DNA from: Verrucomicrobiota bacterium
GTDB lineage: Bacteria; Verrucomicrobiota; Verrucomicrobiia; Chthoniobacterales; Terrimicrobiaceae
Assembly (NCBI GenBank): GCA_018970255.1
Contig: JAGWWS010000001.1
Span: 1-64,000, forward strand
Direction: 5' to 3'
DNA: 64,000 nucleotides
Below the pieces are notes generated by a model that did no database searches, was not told the origin of the DNA, and was given only the letters and a program-made list of their open reading frames with translations. How positions within the stretch are numbered: the first letter of the stretch is position 1; each line of letters opens with the position of its first letter. Below are positions 7,591 to 15,739 of the stretch, one piece after another. The position numbers and the translations under genes are program-made.

Positions 7591-10188
7591 ATGTCCGAAT
7601 TGTCCAAGGCCTACGAGCCCCAGTCCGTCGAAGAAAAATGGTATTCCCACTGGCTCGAATGCGGCCATTTCACCGCCGACCCCGCTTCGCCCAAGCCCGC
7701 CTACTCAATCGTCATCCCGCCGCCGAATGTCACCGGCGTCCTTACGCTCGGCCATGTTCTCAACAACACGCTCCAGGACATTCTCGCCCGCCGCGCCCGC
7801 CAGACCGGACACGAAGTCCTCTGGCTCCCCGGCACCGACCACGCCGGCATCGCCACCCAGACCGTCGTCGAGCGGAAACTCCGCAAAGAGGAAAAGAAAA
7901 CCCGCCACGACCTAGGCCGTGACGAATTCCTCAAGCGCGTCTGGGAGTGGAAGGACAAGCACGGCGGCATCATCATCAACCAGCTCAAAAAACTCGGCTG
8001 CTCCTGCGATTGGACTCGCGAACGGTTCACTATGGACGACGCCTACGCGCGCAAGGTCCAGGAGGTCTTCGTCGATCTCCACGCCAAGGGCCTCATCTAC
8101 CGCGGCAAGCGGATGGTGAACTGGTGCCCCGTCTCGCTCACCGCGCTCAGCGACGAGGAGGTCATCCCGAAAACCCAGAAATCCTTTTTCTACCACTACC
8201 GCGTCGAGGTCGTGGAAAAACCCGGCACCTTCCTCGAAATCGCCACTACCCGTCCCGAGACGATTATGGCCGACGCCGCCGTGGCCGTGAATCCCGAGGA
8301 CCCGCGCTACGCCGCCCTCATCGGCCTCCATGTCCGCCGTCCCCTCCCCGCCAATGTCGAAGCCCTCCTTCCCATCATCGGCGACGAGGCCGTTGATTTC
8401 GAATTCGGCACCGGCGTCCTAAAGGTCACCCCCGCGCACGACAAAACCGACTACGAGATCGGCCTGCGCCACAACCTCCCGGTCATCGACATCTTCAACC
8501 CCGACGCGACCCTCAACGAACTCGCCGGCGAGGAATTCGCCGGCCTCGACCGCTTCGAGGCCCGCACCGAGGCCGTCGCCAAGCTCCAGGAACTCGGTCT
8601 CCTCGTGAAGGAAGAGCCACACGAAAACAATGTCGGCTTCAGCGAACGCGCCGATGTGCCGATCGAACCCCGCCTCTCCGAGCAGTGGTTCCTGAAATAC
8701 CCGAACCCCGCCGAGTCCCGCGACGCCGTCCGCAACCACCTGATCCGCTTCTTTCCCGACCGCTGGGAAAAGGTCTACGACCACTGGCTCGAAAACATCC
8801 AGGACTGGTGCATCTCCCGCCAACTCTGGTGGGGCCACCGCATTCCCGTCTGGTATCCAGCGGGGAATGCGAAATGCGAAATGTGGGATGTGAAATGCCA
8901 GATCGAGTCCCCCGGCGAAGGCTGGGTTCAGGACCCCGATGTGCTCGACACCTGGTTCTCCTCGTGGCTCTGGGCGCACGAGACAATGGAACCCGCCGCG
9001 CTGAAAAAATTCTTCCCGACCAGCGTGCTCGTCACCGGGCCCGACATCATCTTTTTCTGGGTCGCCCGCATGATCATGGCGAGCCTCGAATACACCGGCC
9101 AAATCCCGTTCCGCGATGTCTACTTCACCGGCATCATCCGCGACAAACAGGGCCGCAAAATGTCCAAGAGCCTCGGCAACTCGCCCGACCCGCTCGACCT
9201 CATCGCAAAGTTCGGGGCCGACGGCATTCGCTTTGGCCTTCTCCGCATCGCGCCGCAGGGCCAGGACATCAAATTCGACGACCAGCAAATCGTCGAGGGC
9301 CGCAATTTCTGCAACAAGCTCTGGAACGCCTGTCGATTCCGCCAAATGCAGGGCTCGCTCGACCCGCAGGCCGATCCCTCGAAACACGAACTCTCCCTCT
9401 TCGCCCGCGACCTCCTCGCCCGGCTCGACGCCACGATTCGCCGCGTGAACGAAGGCTACGAAGCCTACAAATTCAGCGACATCGCCCAAGCCCTCTACGA
9501 CTTCGTCTGGGGCGATTTCTGCGACCGCTTTATCGAAGTCGCGAAATCCGATTTCGCCACCGACTCGCCCCGCCGCGCGGGCACGCTGGCGACCCTCGAC
9601 TACACCATCAAACGCGTCCTCCAACTCCTCCACCCCTACGCTCCCTTCATCACCGAGGAACTCTGGCACGGCTTGAGCTTTGGCACCGAGAGCATCCAAT
9701 TCAGCGGTTGGCCCGAACCGGCCAACTGCAATGCTGACCCGCGCTCCGAAGCCGTTTTCAGCGCCGTCTCCGCCGCCCGAAACCTCCGCTCCACATACGG
9801 CATCCAGAGCAACCGCCGGCTCCCTTGGCAACTCGCCCCCGCCTCGGATTGGGTGAAAAACGAACTCCCCGTCCTCGCGATCCTGCTCCACTCCGAGACG
9901 ATCACTCTCTGCGAAGCCGCCCCGCAAGGCCATGCCGCCTGCCCCACCGACATCGGCACGATCTACCTTCCGCTCGAAGGCATTATCGACCCGGCCACGG
10001 AAGCCAAGCGCCTCGACGGCGAAATCCGCAAAGTCGAAGCCGAGATCGAGAAGGTCGCCAAAAAACTCTCCAGCGAAACCTTCGTCCAAAACGCCCCCGC
10101 CGAAGTCGTCGCGGACCACCGCCAGCGCCAGCAGGATTGGCTCGCCAAACTCTCGGAACTACAAAAAGCCATTACCGCCTTGGGTTGA
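7591..10188 (+). CDS. valS: Valyl-tRNA synthetase
   Basis: This class I synthetase charges tRNA-Val in the cytoplasm. The HIGH-type motif appears as LTLGHVLNN near residue 55 after PPPNVTG, and the KMSKS loop as GRKMSKSLGN near residue 525. The editing domain carries the ATTRPETIMAD and GTGVLKVTPAHD signatures. The VLDTWFSSWLW motif and a C-terminal coiled-coil arm rich in Lys and Glu complete the family architecture. The length of 865 residues is usual. A short repetitive insert around 8863-8897 (residues about 425-437) lies at a naturally variable position before the DVLDTWFSS block. Confidence 0.97.
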   Translation: MSELSKAYEPQSVEEKWYSHWLECGHFTADPASPKPAYSIVIPPPNVTGVLTLGHVLNNTLQDILARRARQTGHEVLWLPGTDHAGIATQTVVERKLRKEEKKTRHDLGRDEFLKRVWEWKDKHGGIIINQLKKLGCSCDWTRERFTMDDAYARKVQEVFVDLHAKGLIYRGKRMVNWCPVSLTALSDEEVIPKTQKSFFYHYRVEVVEKPGTFLEIATTRPETIMADAAVAVNPEDPRYAALIGLHVRRPLPANVEALLPIIGDEAVDFEFGTGVLKVTPAHDKTDYEIGLRHNLPVIDIFNPDATLNELAGEEFAGLDRFEARTEAVAKLQELGLLVKEEPHENNVGFSERADVPIEPRLSEQWFLKYPNPAESRDAVRNHLIRFFPDRWEKVYDHWLENIQDWCISRQLWWGHRIPVWYPAGNAKCEMWDVKCQIESPGEGWVQDPDVLDTWFSSWLWAHETMEPAALKKFFPTSVLVTGPDIIFFWVARMIMASLEYTGQIPFRDVYFTGIIRDKQGRKMSKSLGNSPDPLDLIAKFGADGIRFGLLRIAPQGQDIKFDDQQIVEGRNFCNKLWNACRFRQMQGSLDPQADPSKHELSLFARDLLARLDATIRRVNEGYEAYKFSDIAQALYDFVWGDFCDRFIEVAKSDFATDSPRRAGTLATLDYTIKRVLQLLHPYAPFITEELWHGLSFGTESIQFSGWPEPANCNADPRSEAVFSAVSAARNLRSTYGIQSNRRLPWQLAPASDWVKNELPVLAILLHSETITLCEAAPQGHAACPTDIGTIYLPLEGIIDPATEAKRLDGEIRKVEAEIEKVAKKLSSETFVQNAPAEVVADHRQRQQDWLAKLSELQKAITALG

Positions 10189-10202
10189 CCGGCGCGTTTG
10201 TC

Positions 10203-10556
10203 CTATTTCGCAGGGGTCACGCTCGCCGCGTTGAGTTGGGGCGGGTTGGTCCCGGGAACCAGCCTGCCGTTCGCAGTTAGAAATGTCCCTTTGACGGGCA
10301 TTTCGACGCCTTTAGGAAGCAGCACAACGACCGATTTCCGCTCGCAGACCTTGGTGCAGGTGGCCTCCGAGGAATCGATCAATACCACCATTCCGCGCGC
10401 GGCTGAGACCCGGTCCACGAGGCCGGTCACTGTAAGTTCCTTTTCGGAAAGAGCGGAACTTTGTTCGTGGAGGGCATCCACGCCAATCGGTGTCTCGGCA
10501 TTGGCCGGAACCACGAGGATTAATGTCAGCGCAGTCAGCAGGAGTCGGGTTTTCAT
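10203..10556 (-). CDS. Exported small protein, OB-fold-like
   Basis: The 117-residue protein has a clear signal peptide (MKTRLLLTALTLILVVPANA). After a short linker comes a beta-rich domain with LTVTGLVDRVS, MVVLIDSS and GTFLTANGRL, spacing that resembles secreted OB-fold proteins; it carries a C-x3-C pair (CTKVC). It is the last gene of the exporter operon, starting three bases after the stop of the second FtsX-type permease. Its function is unknown; a periplasmic accessory role is inferred only from position. Its stop converges on valS. Confidence 0.7.
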   Translation of the reverse strand: MKTRLLLTALTLILVVPANAETPIGVDALHEQSSALSEKELTVTGLVDRVSAARGMVVLIDSSEATCTKVCERKSVVVLLPKGVEMPVKGTFLTANGRLVPGTNPPQLNAASVTPAK

Positions 10557-10559
10557 GGT

Positions 10560-11699
10560 TTAAAGATGTCTGATGGCTTGGATGGTGGAAAGGCGCAGGG
10601 TTCTGGCGATCGCCGCCGTGCTTCCGAGCAGTCCGATCAACACGCCAAGCAAGAGGCCCGCCGCGGCCATTTCGGGTCCCATGTGAAGTCGGAAGGCTCC
10701 CATGGGCAATTTCAGCGCGAATCCCTGGATCGACATCGCCGCACCGATTGCGATCAGGGAACCAGCCAGCGCCGGCGCAAGCCCCTCGATGGCGAATCCG
10801 CAGGCAAGCTGCCAACGACGGAAACCCAGGGTCCGGAGCATCCCGAGTTCCCGCGTGCGCGCGGTCACCGAGGCGAAAAGTGTGTTCATCCCGAGAAGCG
10901 CGCCTCCAAGCACGAGAATCCCAGCCAGGATGCAAATGGCCGCAGTGATCGGCCGGAACGCCTCGGCATGGGCGGCATAGTAATCCGTCTCGCGCCGGGC
11001 GGCGACGATCACATCCCTCCTGGTTTCGAGATCGAAGAACAATTCCTCCAGGGCCGCCTGGTCTCGCGCGCGGAGAACCACCGAGTTCAATTCGTCGCGG
11101 CGGTAGGTGGACATCATGGCATCTAGGGGTGCCCAGATCTCGGCCTCGAAGGCGGTGCCCGGCGCCTCGAGGCGGCCAACGATTTTCCACGGCTTGCCGT
11201 CCAGCACCAGCTCTTGACCCACCTTCAGCGACTCCTCCGGCAAACCTAGCTTCACGCTGACCAGTGGCCCGATGGCCACCTCATCGGCAGCCAAAGGCGG
11301 GCGTCCCTCCGCAACTCGCACCTGGTCGTGCACGGCGAAGGCCACGGGCAAAATTCCGCGCACCAAGGCCTGGGAAACTTTACCCTCCTGCTCGTGCGTG
11401 GCCGCAAAAAGAACCTCCGGGGAGGCCAGCGAACCACTGTTGTCACCTGCCAGTTCGGGGGAGTGTCTCAGCGCCTCGTAGGTCGATCGATCCAAGGCCG
11501 AGAATTCGATCGTTTCAGCACCCCGGCTGGTGACCAGGACATTGAGGGGATTTCCCGTCGCCTTGAATCCGGAGACGATTCCAAGAGCCAGCCCGCCCAT
11601 CACCATGGCGACGAAAACCGCGAGCCCGATGCCGACGGCAGTCATCAAAAACCGCGAGCGACGCACCAGCAGACTCCTCCAATGATACTTGAGCAGCAT
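10560..11699 (-). CDS. ABC transporter permease, FtsX/MacB type (second of pair)
   Basis: The 379-residue inner-membrane protein has one N-terminal helix (about residues 15-37), a large periplasmic domain, and three C-terminal helices around ITAAICILAGILVLGG, ending in the FtsX-domain motif TRELGMLRTLGFRRWQL. This is the layout of MacB- and DevC-type permeases, which transmit force to the periplasm instead of moving substrate through the membrane. Its ATG overlaps the stop of the upstream permease gene by one base (TGATG). Two different permeases with one ATPase suggests a heterodimeric exporter. Confidence 0.88.
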   Translation of the reverse strand: MLLKYHWRSLLVRRSRFLMTAVGIGLAVFVAMVMGGLALGIVSGFKATGNPLNVLVTSRGAETIEFSALDRSTYEALRHSPELAGDNSGSLASPEVLFAATHEQEGKVSQALVRGILPVAFAVHDQVRVAEGRPPLAADEVAIGPLVSVKLGLPEESLKVGQELVLDGKPWKIVGRLEAPGTAFEAEIWAPLDAMMSTYRRDELNSVVLRARDQAALEELFFDLETRRDVIVAARRETDYYAAHAEAFRPITAAICILAGILVLGGALLGMNTLFASVTARTRELGMLRTLGFRRWQLACGFAIEGLAPALAGSLIAIGAAMSIQGFALKLPMGAFRLHMGPEMAAAGLLLGVLIGLLGSTAAIARTLRLSTIQAIRHL

Positions 11700-12844
11700 C
11701 AGTCCACCTCCCTCAAAGCCTCGACAACCCGAAGTCTCGCGACGCGCAGGGCGGCTGGAAGCCCCGCTGCGGTCGCCAGCACGACCGAAAGAATCATCGC
11801 CTCCAAGAGCAGGCTGGGCGACAGCGCGGGCGCAAAAGAAAAGCCCTCGACCGATAGCTCGAAATGCGTCGCGCGGATCAGAACCCAGGCGGCGGCCACT
11901 CCGATCGCTCCTCCTGCCGCTCCGCAGATAAAGGCCTCGGACAGCATCAATCGCAGAACCTGAGGCCTTCGGAAGCCGAGGGTTTTCAAAATCGCGATCT
12001 CCCGCGTCCGATCCCGGATGCTCATGGAAAGGCTGTTTCCCACCCCCGCCACCACCAATCCGAGGGCACCATAGCCGAGCAGCGAGGTAAACTCGACAAG
12101 ACCGGCGATGCTGGAGACCGCGGCATCCATGAACGCCCTCTCGCTCGCGGTGCGCGTCGGCGACTTGGAATTGGCGAAATGCCGGTCGATCGCGACGGCT
12201 AGCGCGCCTCCATTCTCTGGATCGGCCAACCGGACATGGCAAAGGGTGACTTTTCCGGGTTGGCTCGTTGCGATTTGCAAATACGCGAGATCCACCAAGA
12301 TGGCGCTTTCGAGACCCTCCGTTTTCGAAGTGAAGATGCCGCGAACCGTGAAGGTCAGGCCCCCGAGGCGCTCCAGCGAGACGGTTTGCCCGACCTTCCA
12401 ACCATACCTCGTCGCCGCCCGGCGCCCGACAAGCGCGGCACCCCGTTCGGAGCTGAAGGCGGCGAACTCCGACTCTGGAAGATCGATGTCCCGGAAGCTC
12501 CTCACCTTGCCGGGCTCGATGCCATAGACCGCCACCAGATCGGTCACGCGGGAGCACGAGCTGATTACAAACAACTCGGCGGTCACATCACGGACGCCTT
12601 CCATGCCCTCGAGGGCGCCTCGGTGGGCCTCCGGAAGCTTCGAGAGCGGAGGACAGCTTTGAAATCGGTCGAAGACGACCAGCACATCGGAGCGCGCGCC
12701 GGTCGCGAGCATGAGGTCGAGCCCGCGGTCCACAGCCGACACAGCGCAGAAGAGCGCAACCGCGAGCGCAACCGCCAAAACAGCGAGTGACGGCCGGAGC
12801 GGAGCCCGGGTCAGAGCGTGCACGGTATAGCGAAGCCAGTTCAT
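11699..12844 (-). CDS. ABC transporter permease, FtsX/MacB type (first of pair)
   Basis: The 381-residue protein has the FtsX-type topology: a helix near residues 15-40, a MacB-like periplasmic domain, then three helices with the TREIAILKTLGFRRPQ coupling motif. It shares architecture but little sequence with the downstream permease, as in heterodimeric systems. Its start overlaps the ATPase stop by four bases (ATGA). Together with the adaptor upstream it should form a tripartite-type efflux or secretion machine; an outer-membrane TolC partner is not encoded here. Confidence 0.88.
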   Translation of the reverse strand: MNWLRYTVHALTRAPLRPSLAVLAVALAVALFCAVSAVDRGLDLMLATGARSDVLVVFDRFQSCPPLSKLPEAHRGALEGMEGVRDVTAELFVISSCSRVTDLVAVYGIEPGKVRSFRDIDLPESEFAAFSSERGAALVGRRAATRYGWKVGQTVSLERLGGLTFTVRGIFTSKTEGLESAILVDLAYLQIATSQPGKVTLCHVRLADPENGGALAVAIDRHFANSKSPTRTASERAFMDAAVSSIAGLVEFTSLLGYGALGLVVAGVGNSLSMSIRDRTREIAILKTLGFRRPQVLRLMLSEAFICGAAGGAIGVAAAWVLIRATHFELSVEGFSFAPALSPSLLLEAMILSVVLATAAGLPAALRVARLRVVEALREVD

Positions 12845-13536
12845 AAAGCTCCAGCCCGGTCTTCCAACAGCAGGCCCTTTTCCATCCGAGCCACCCGGTC
12901 AGCGGCTTCGGCGGCCTTCGGATCATGGGTCACCATGACGAATGTCTTGCCCAGCTCGCGGCACAGGATGCCGATCAGGCCCAGCACGGCCCCGGCGCTG
13001 TCGCGATCCAGGTTGCCGGTCGGCTCGTCGCCGAGCAGGAGGGGAGGATCCGGAGCGAGTGCCCGGGCGATCGCGACGCGCTGCTCCTGCCCGCCACTGA
13101 GCTGCGAAGGCAAATGCCTGCGCCGGTCGGCTAGGCCCACCGCCTCAAGCGCATTCATGACCTGTTCGTGCCTCCGCTTGGACGGCAGCCGCAACAGCAA
13201 CAGCGGCAGCTCGACATTTTCATAGGCTGTCAGCACCGGCACCAGGTTGTAGGCCTGGAAAATGTAGCCAATGTTCCGCGTCCTCCACGCGGCGAGCTGG
13301 TCCTCATTGAATCGGCTGATGTCGCGACCATGCACCACGATCCGCCCGGAGGTCGGGGAATCGATCCCGGCCATGAGATTCAGCAGCGTGGTCTTGCCGC
13401 TGCCACTGGGCCCCATGAGCGCCAGGAACTCGCCCTCGGGCACCGTGAGGTCCACGCCCTTCAACACATCGATCGACTCCGGCCCGCGGCGGTGGATCTT
13501 GTGGACCCCCTCGATTTGGACAACAGGCCCCTTCAT
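12841..13536 (-). CDS. ABC transporter ATP-binding protein, MacB/LolD-like
   Basis: The 231-residue ATPase powers the two adjacent permeases. The Walker A motif GPSGSGKTT is at residues 42-50, the Q-loop in YIFQAYNLVP, the signature is LSGGQEQR, Walker B ends in GDEPTGNLD and the H-loop in MVTHD. The Asn-Leu after DEPTG and the LVPVLTAYENVELP segment are typical of the MacB/LolD/FtsE group. The signature carries Glu where Gln is more common (LSGGQEQR instead of LSGGQQQR). The gene overlaps the adaptor upstream and permease downstream by four bases each. Confidence 0.93.
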   Translation of the reverse strand: MKGPVVQIEGVHKIHRRGPESIDVLKGVDLTVPEGEFLALMGPSGSGKTTLLNLMAGIDSPTSGRIVVHGRDISRFNEDQLAAWRTRNIGYIFQAYNLVPVLTAYENVELPLLLLRLPSKRRHEQVMNALEAVGLADRRRHLPSQLSGGQEQRVAIARALAPDPPLLLGDEPTGNLDRDSAGAVLGLIGILCRELGKTFVMVTHDPKAAEAADRVARMEKGLLLEDRAGAL

Positions 13537-14474
13537 TCCGGAAAAACCACCTTCACGCCCATCTCGGGGCGCAGGGAGGGCGGAAACTCCCCGAGTTCCA
13601 AAACCACCCTCACCGTGTTCCGCGCCAACGAGGCCTTGGGCAGGATGCGCTCGATGCGCGCCGGGAATTCGCGCCCCGGCTCGGCATCCAGGCTCACAAC
13701 CGCCCGCCCGCCCTCGCGGATGCGGGCGATGTCGCGCTGGTTCACATCCACCCACGCTTGCATACGCCGCGGATCGACCACCGATGCGACGCCATGCCGT
13801 TCCTCGAGGTCGATGAAATCGCCCTCCGAGGCCAAGCGCTCGTAAACGACCCCGCCGACCGGCGAGCGTACGGTGGATTGTTCGATTTGCCACCGCACGG
13901 TTTCGAGTTCCGCGTTGATGCGCTCCGCCTCCGCGCGGAGGATGCCCACCTCCGCCGAGGCCGACTCGAGTTCCCGCTTCGGCATCGCTCCTTGGCTGGA
14001 GAGCGTTTCCGCCCGGGCGAGTTCCTTCTCGGCGAAATCCAGCCGGCGTGCGGCCACGGTGGCGGCGGCCACCAATTCCGCCTCGCGGTTTTGGTGCTGG
14101 TCGGTGTTCAAGCGGGCAACGATGTCGCCGGCTTTGACCTCATCCCCCTCGCGGATGGAAAACTGGTCGAGCCGCCCCGAAACCAACGGCGTGATTTTCA
14201 CGGGAAACGGCGGGACCGGTTCGATGTAGCCCGCTACGCTGAAATCCCCGCCTGGCGGAGCTGCTTCGGCCGCGGGCGGTGCCGTGGTTGTTTGTTGGGT
14301 TGGGACCGGTGCGGCGGCATTCCGGTTGGCAAACCAGAGTCCTGCCGCAACCAAAACGATGGTTGCAACCGCGGCCATCCAGCCGGCGTGGAACCGCCGA
14401 CCGGCGCGCCGGACCTCGTCATCCCTGTTGATGTTTGCCTCCAACCGGAGGGCTTTTGCTTGTTCGATTTTCAT
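13533..14474 (-). CDS. HlyD/MacA-like periplasmic adaptor protein
   Basis: The 313-residue protein has one membrane helix (about residues 33-49), a Pro/Thr/Ala linker and then the adaptor fold: a split biotinyl-lipoyl motif (PLVSGRLDQFSIREGDEVKAG and VRSPVGGVVYERLASEG parts), a coiled-coil hairpin between them rich in Ala/Glu/Arg, and a beta-barrel with GMKV-like ending. Such adaptors bridge an inner-membrane ABC pump and an outer-membrane channel. It overlaps the ATPase gene by four bases. The resemblance to DevB/MacA supports an export role. Confidence 0.88.
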   Translation of the reverse strand: MKIEQAKALRLEANINRDDEVRRAGRRFHAGWMAAVATIVLVAAGLWFANRNAAAPVPTQQTTTAPPAAEAAPPGGDFSVAGYIEPVPPFPVKITPLVSGRLDQFSIREGDEVKAGDIVARLNTDQHQNREAELVAAATVAARRLDFAEKELARAETLSSQGAMPKRELESASAEVGILRAEAERINAELETVRWQIEQSTVRSPVGGVVYERLASEGDFIDLEERHGVASVVDPRRMQAWVDVNQRDIARIREGGRAVVSLDAEPGREFPARIERILPKASLARNTVRVVLELGEFPPSLRPEMGVKVVFPE

Positions 14475-14496
14475 GAAATGCCTGAACCTTGTTTTG

Positions 14497-14514
14497 GCCC
14501 GGCGGAAACCGGGC
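14497..14514 (-). other. Perfect 6-bp stem-loop within the exporter leader
   Basis: GCCCGG and CCGGGC pair around a six-base loop in the spacer between the Cys-rich gene and the adaptor gene. No T-run follows on either strand, so it does not look like an intrinsic terminator; it might tune expression between the two genes or stabilise an RNA end. Function is unknown. Confidence 0.45.
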
Positions 14515-14563
14515 GTGTGGGGATTGGGTTGAGAAGAGACCGCGCAGCGGCCCCCGGACGGTT

Positions 14564-14878
14564 TCAGGCTCCTCGGGGCGGCTGCTCAATCGCGGGGAGG
14601 AACCCCTCGGGCAGTTCTGATGTGGAAAGGGCGAGGTCCATCAACAATCCCGGCCGGACGGGAAACCCACCGGCGGGTGTGCCTGCGAGGATTTTTCCAA
14701 AAGCCACGCACTGTTGGCATCCGCCCGGCGCCACACCCTCGCCGCACCCCGCATCCCCGCAAGAAGCGTCGGAAAGCTCGCAAACAACCACCTCCGGTCC
14801 GCAATCAGAGACAGCCTGCGAATTCGGCAGTGCAACCCCAATGGCGAAAACAAAAAGCAATCTCAGGAGGTATTGCAT
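14564..14878 (-). CDS. Small secreted cysteine-rich protein
   Basis: This 104-residue protein begins with a hydrophobic signal peptide (MQYLLRLLFVFAIGVALPNS). The mature N-terminus is rich in cysteine and glycine (CGPEVVVCELSDASCGDAGC followed by CQQC), with seven cysteines in about 35 residues, and then a Pro/Leu-rich tail. It is not a family I recognise. It stands about 90 bases upstream of the HlyD-ABC-FtsX operon on the same strand. Metal binding, redox activity or being the exported substrate are all possible; none is shown. The ATG at 14878 was chosen because it directly starts the signal peptide. Confidence 0.55.
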   Translation of the reverse strand: MQYLLRLLFVFAIGVALPNSQAVSDCGPEVVVCELSDASCGDAGCGEGVAPGGCQQCVAFGKILAGTPAGGFPVRPGLLMDLALSTSELPEGFLPAIEQPPRGA

Positions 14879-14959
14879 TGGGACTTCGAATAATCCCGAA
14901 CCCGTCACATGTCAAAGCGCAGAAAAATGCCGAATTCGAGCGAGCTTGAGATTGAAAAC

Positions 14960-15041
14960 TACCGGCGGAGGGGCTCGAACCCACACTCCCGAGGGAACGC
15001 GATTTTGAGTCGCGCGCGTCTGCCAATTCCGCCACGCCGGC
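14960..15041 (-). tRNA. tRNA-Leu (anticodon CAA)
   Basis: The minus strand folds as a tRNA with acceptor GCCGGCG / CGCCGGT, a D-arm with TTGGCAGACG, an anticodon stem CGCGA / TCGCG holding loop CTCAAAA (anticodon CAA at 15007-15005), a class II variable arm CCCTCGGGAG and a TTCGAGC T-loop. It decodes UUG leucine codons. CCA is not encoded. The T-stem has one mismatch (GTGGG / CCCTC). It follows coaB on the same strand. Confidence 0.93.
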
Positions 15042-15081
15042 TTGGACCCGCAGGAATAACCCCGCCAAGCCGCCCGCGCAA

Positions 15082-15714
15082 TTAGGAATCCGCAACCATC
15101 GCCGCCAGCGCCTTGGCCAGCGACCGCTTGTCGGCGAATTCCCGCAGCACCCCGTCGGGCAACAAAAGCCCAAACCCGGCTCCAAACGCAGGGCCGTTGA
15201 CCACGCAACCATTCGTGCCCGATTCCTCAATCTGGCACTTTGCGGCTGCGAGGGCCCCCTCGCGCCCACCGTCGCACTCGAATTTCCACCCGAAAATTTC
15301 CGCATTCGGAAAAAACCCGCGGAGCTTTGGCAGGAGCTTTTCCGCTGGGCGCAATCGCAAAGAGATTTCCCCTCCGCGGCTGGAGATTTTCCCCCGACCG
15401 TCCCCGCCGGAAATCCCAGCGACTTCGAAGTCGCAAAGCGCCGCCGCATGGAAAACCGCAGCCGTTTCGGCCGGAAGCGTTCCGAGAACCGCCGCCAGTG
15501 ATTCGTTTGTTGAAAAGCCAAGCACCTTCGCCGCCTGCGGTGGCGCAGCCGTGCAACCTTCCCCCCTCAGGCAAAAGACCTCCCATCCGAGCACTGACAA
15601 CTCCTCCGCTAGGAGCGTCCCGATTTCACCGGTCGCAAAATTTGTGATGCGCCGCACCGAATCGATCGGCGCATACGCGGGACCGCAGGTGATGACGGCA
15701 ATTTTCCCCGTCAC
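15082..15714 (-). CDS. coaB: Phosphopantothenate-cysteine ligase, stand-alone CoaB domain
   Basis: CoaB joins 4'-phosphopantothenate and cysteine in coenzyme A synthesis. The 210-residue product carries the family motifs DSVRRITNFATGEIG near the N-terminus, a VFHAAALCDFEV segment, a Lys-rich ISSRGGE stretch leading to RPAEKLLPKLR, and NGCVVNGPA. It is the ligase domain alone; most bacteria fuse it to the CoaC decarboxylase, which is not seen here. I chose GTG 15714, directly before GKIAVITCGPAYAPID; the frame is open further upstream only as a shadow of purH. It lies 25 bases downstream of purH. Confidence 0.85.
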   Translation of the reverse strand: MTGKIAVITCGPAYAPIDSVRRITNFATGEIGTLLAEELSVLGWEVFCLRGEGCTAAPPQAAKVLGFSTNESLAAVLGTLPAETAAVFHAAALCDFEVAGISGGDGRGKISSRGGEISLRLRPAEKLLPKLRGFFPNAEIFGWKFECDGGREGALAAAKCQIEESGTNGCVVNGPAFGAGFGLLLPDGVLREFADKRSLAKALAAMVADS

Positions 15715-15739
15715 CTTAAGCCCTCCGTGTTGGAACCCC

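Noticed and set aside
8419-10119. Long open frame on the minus strand opposite valS
   Set aside because: It mirrors valS exactly, has acidic low-complexity protein with no recognisable family, and is a known effect of GC-rich codon use.
14497-14514. Intrinsic terminator after the Cys-rich gene
   Set aside because: The stem-loop is perfect but no T-run follows on the minus strand.
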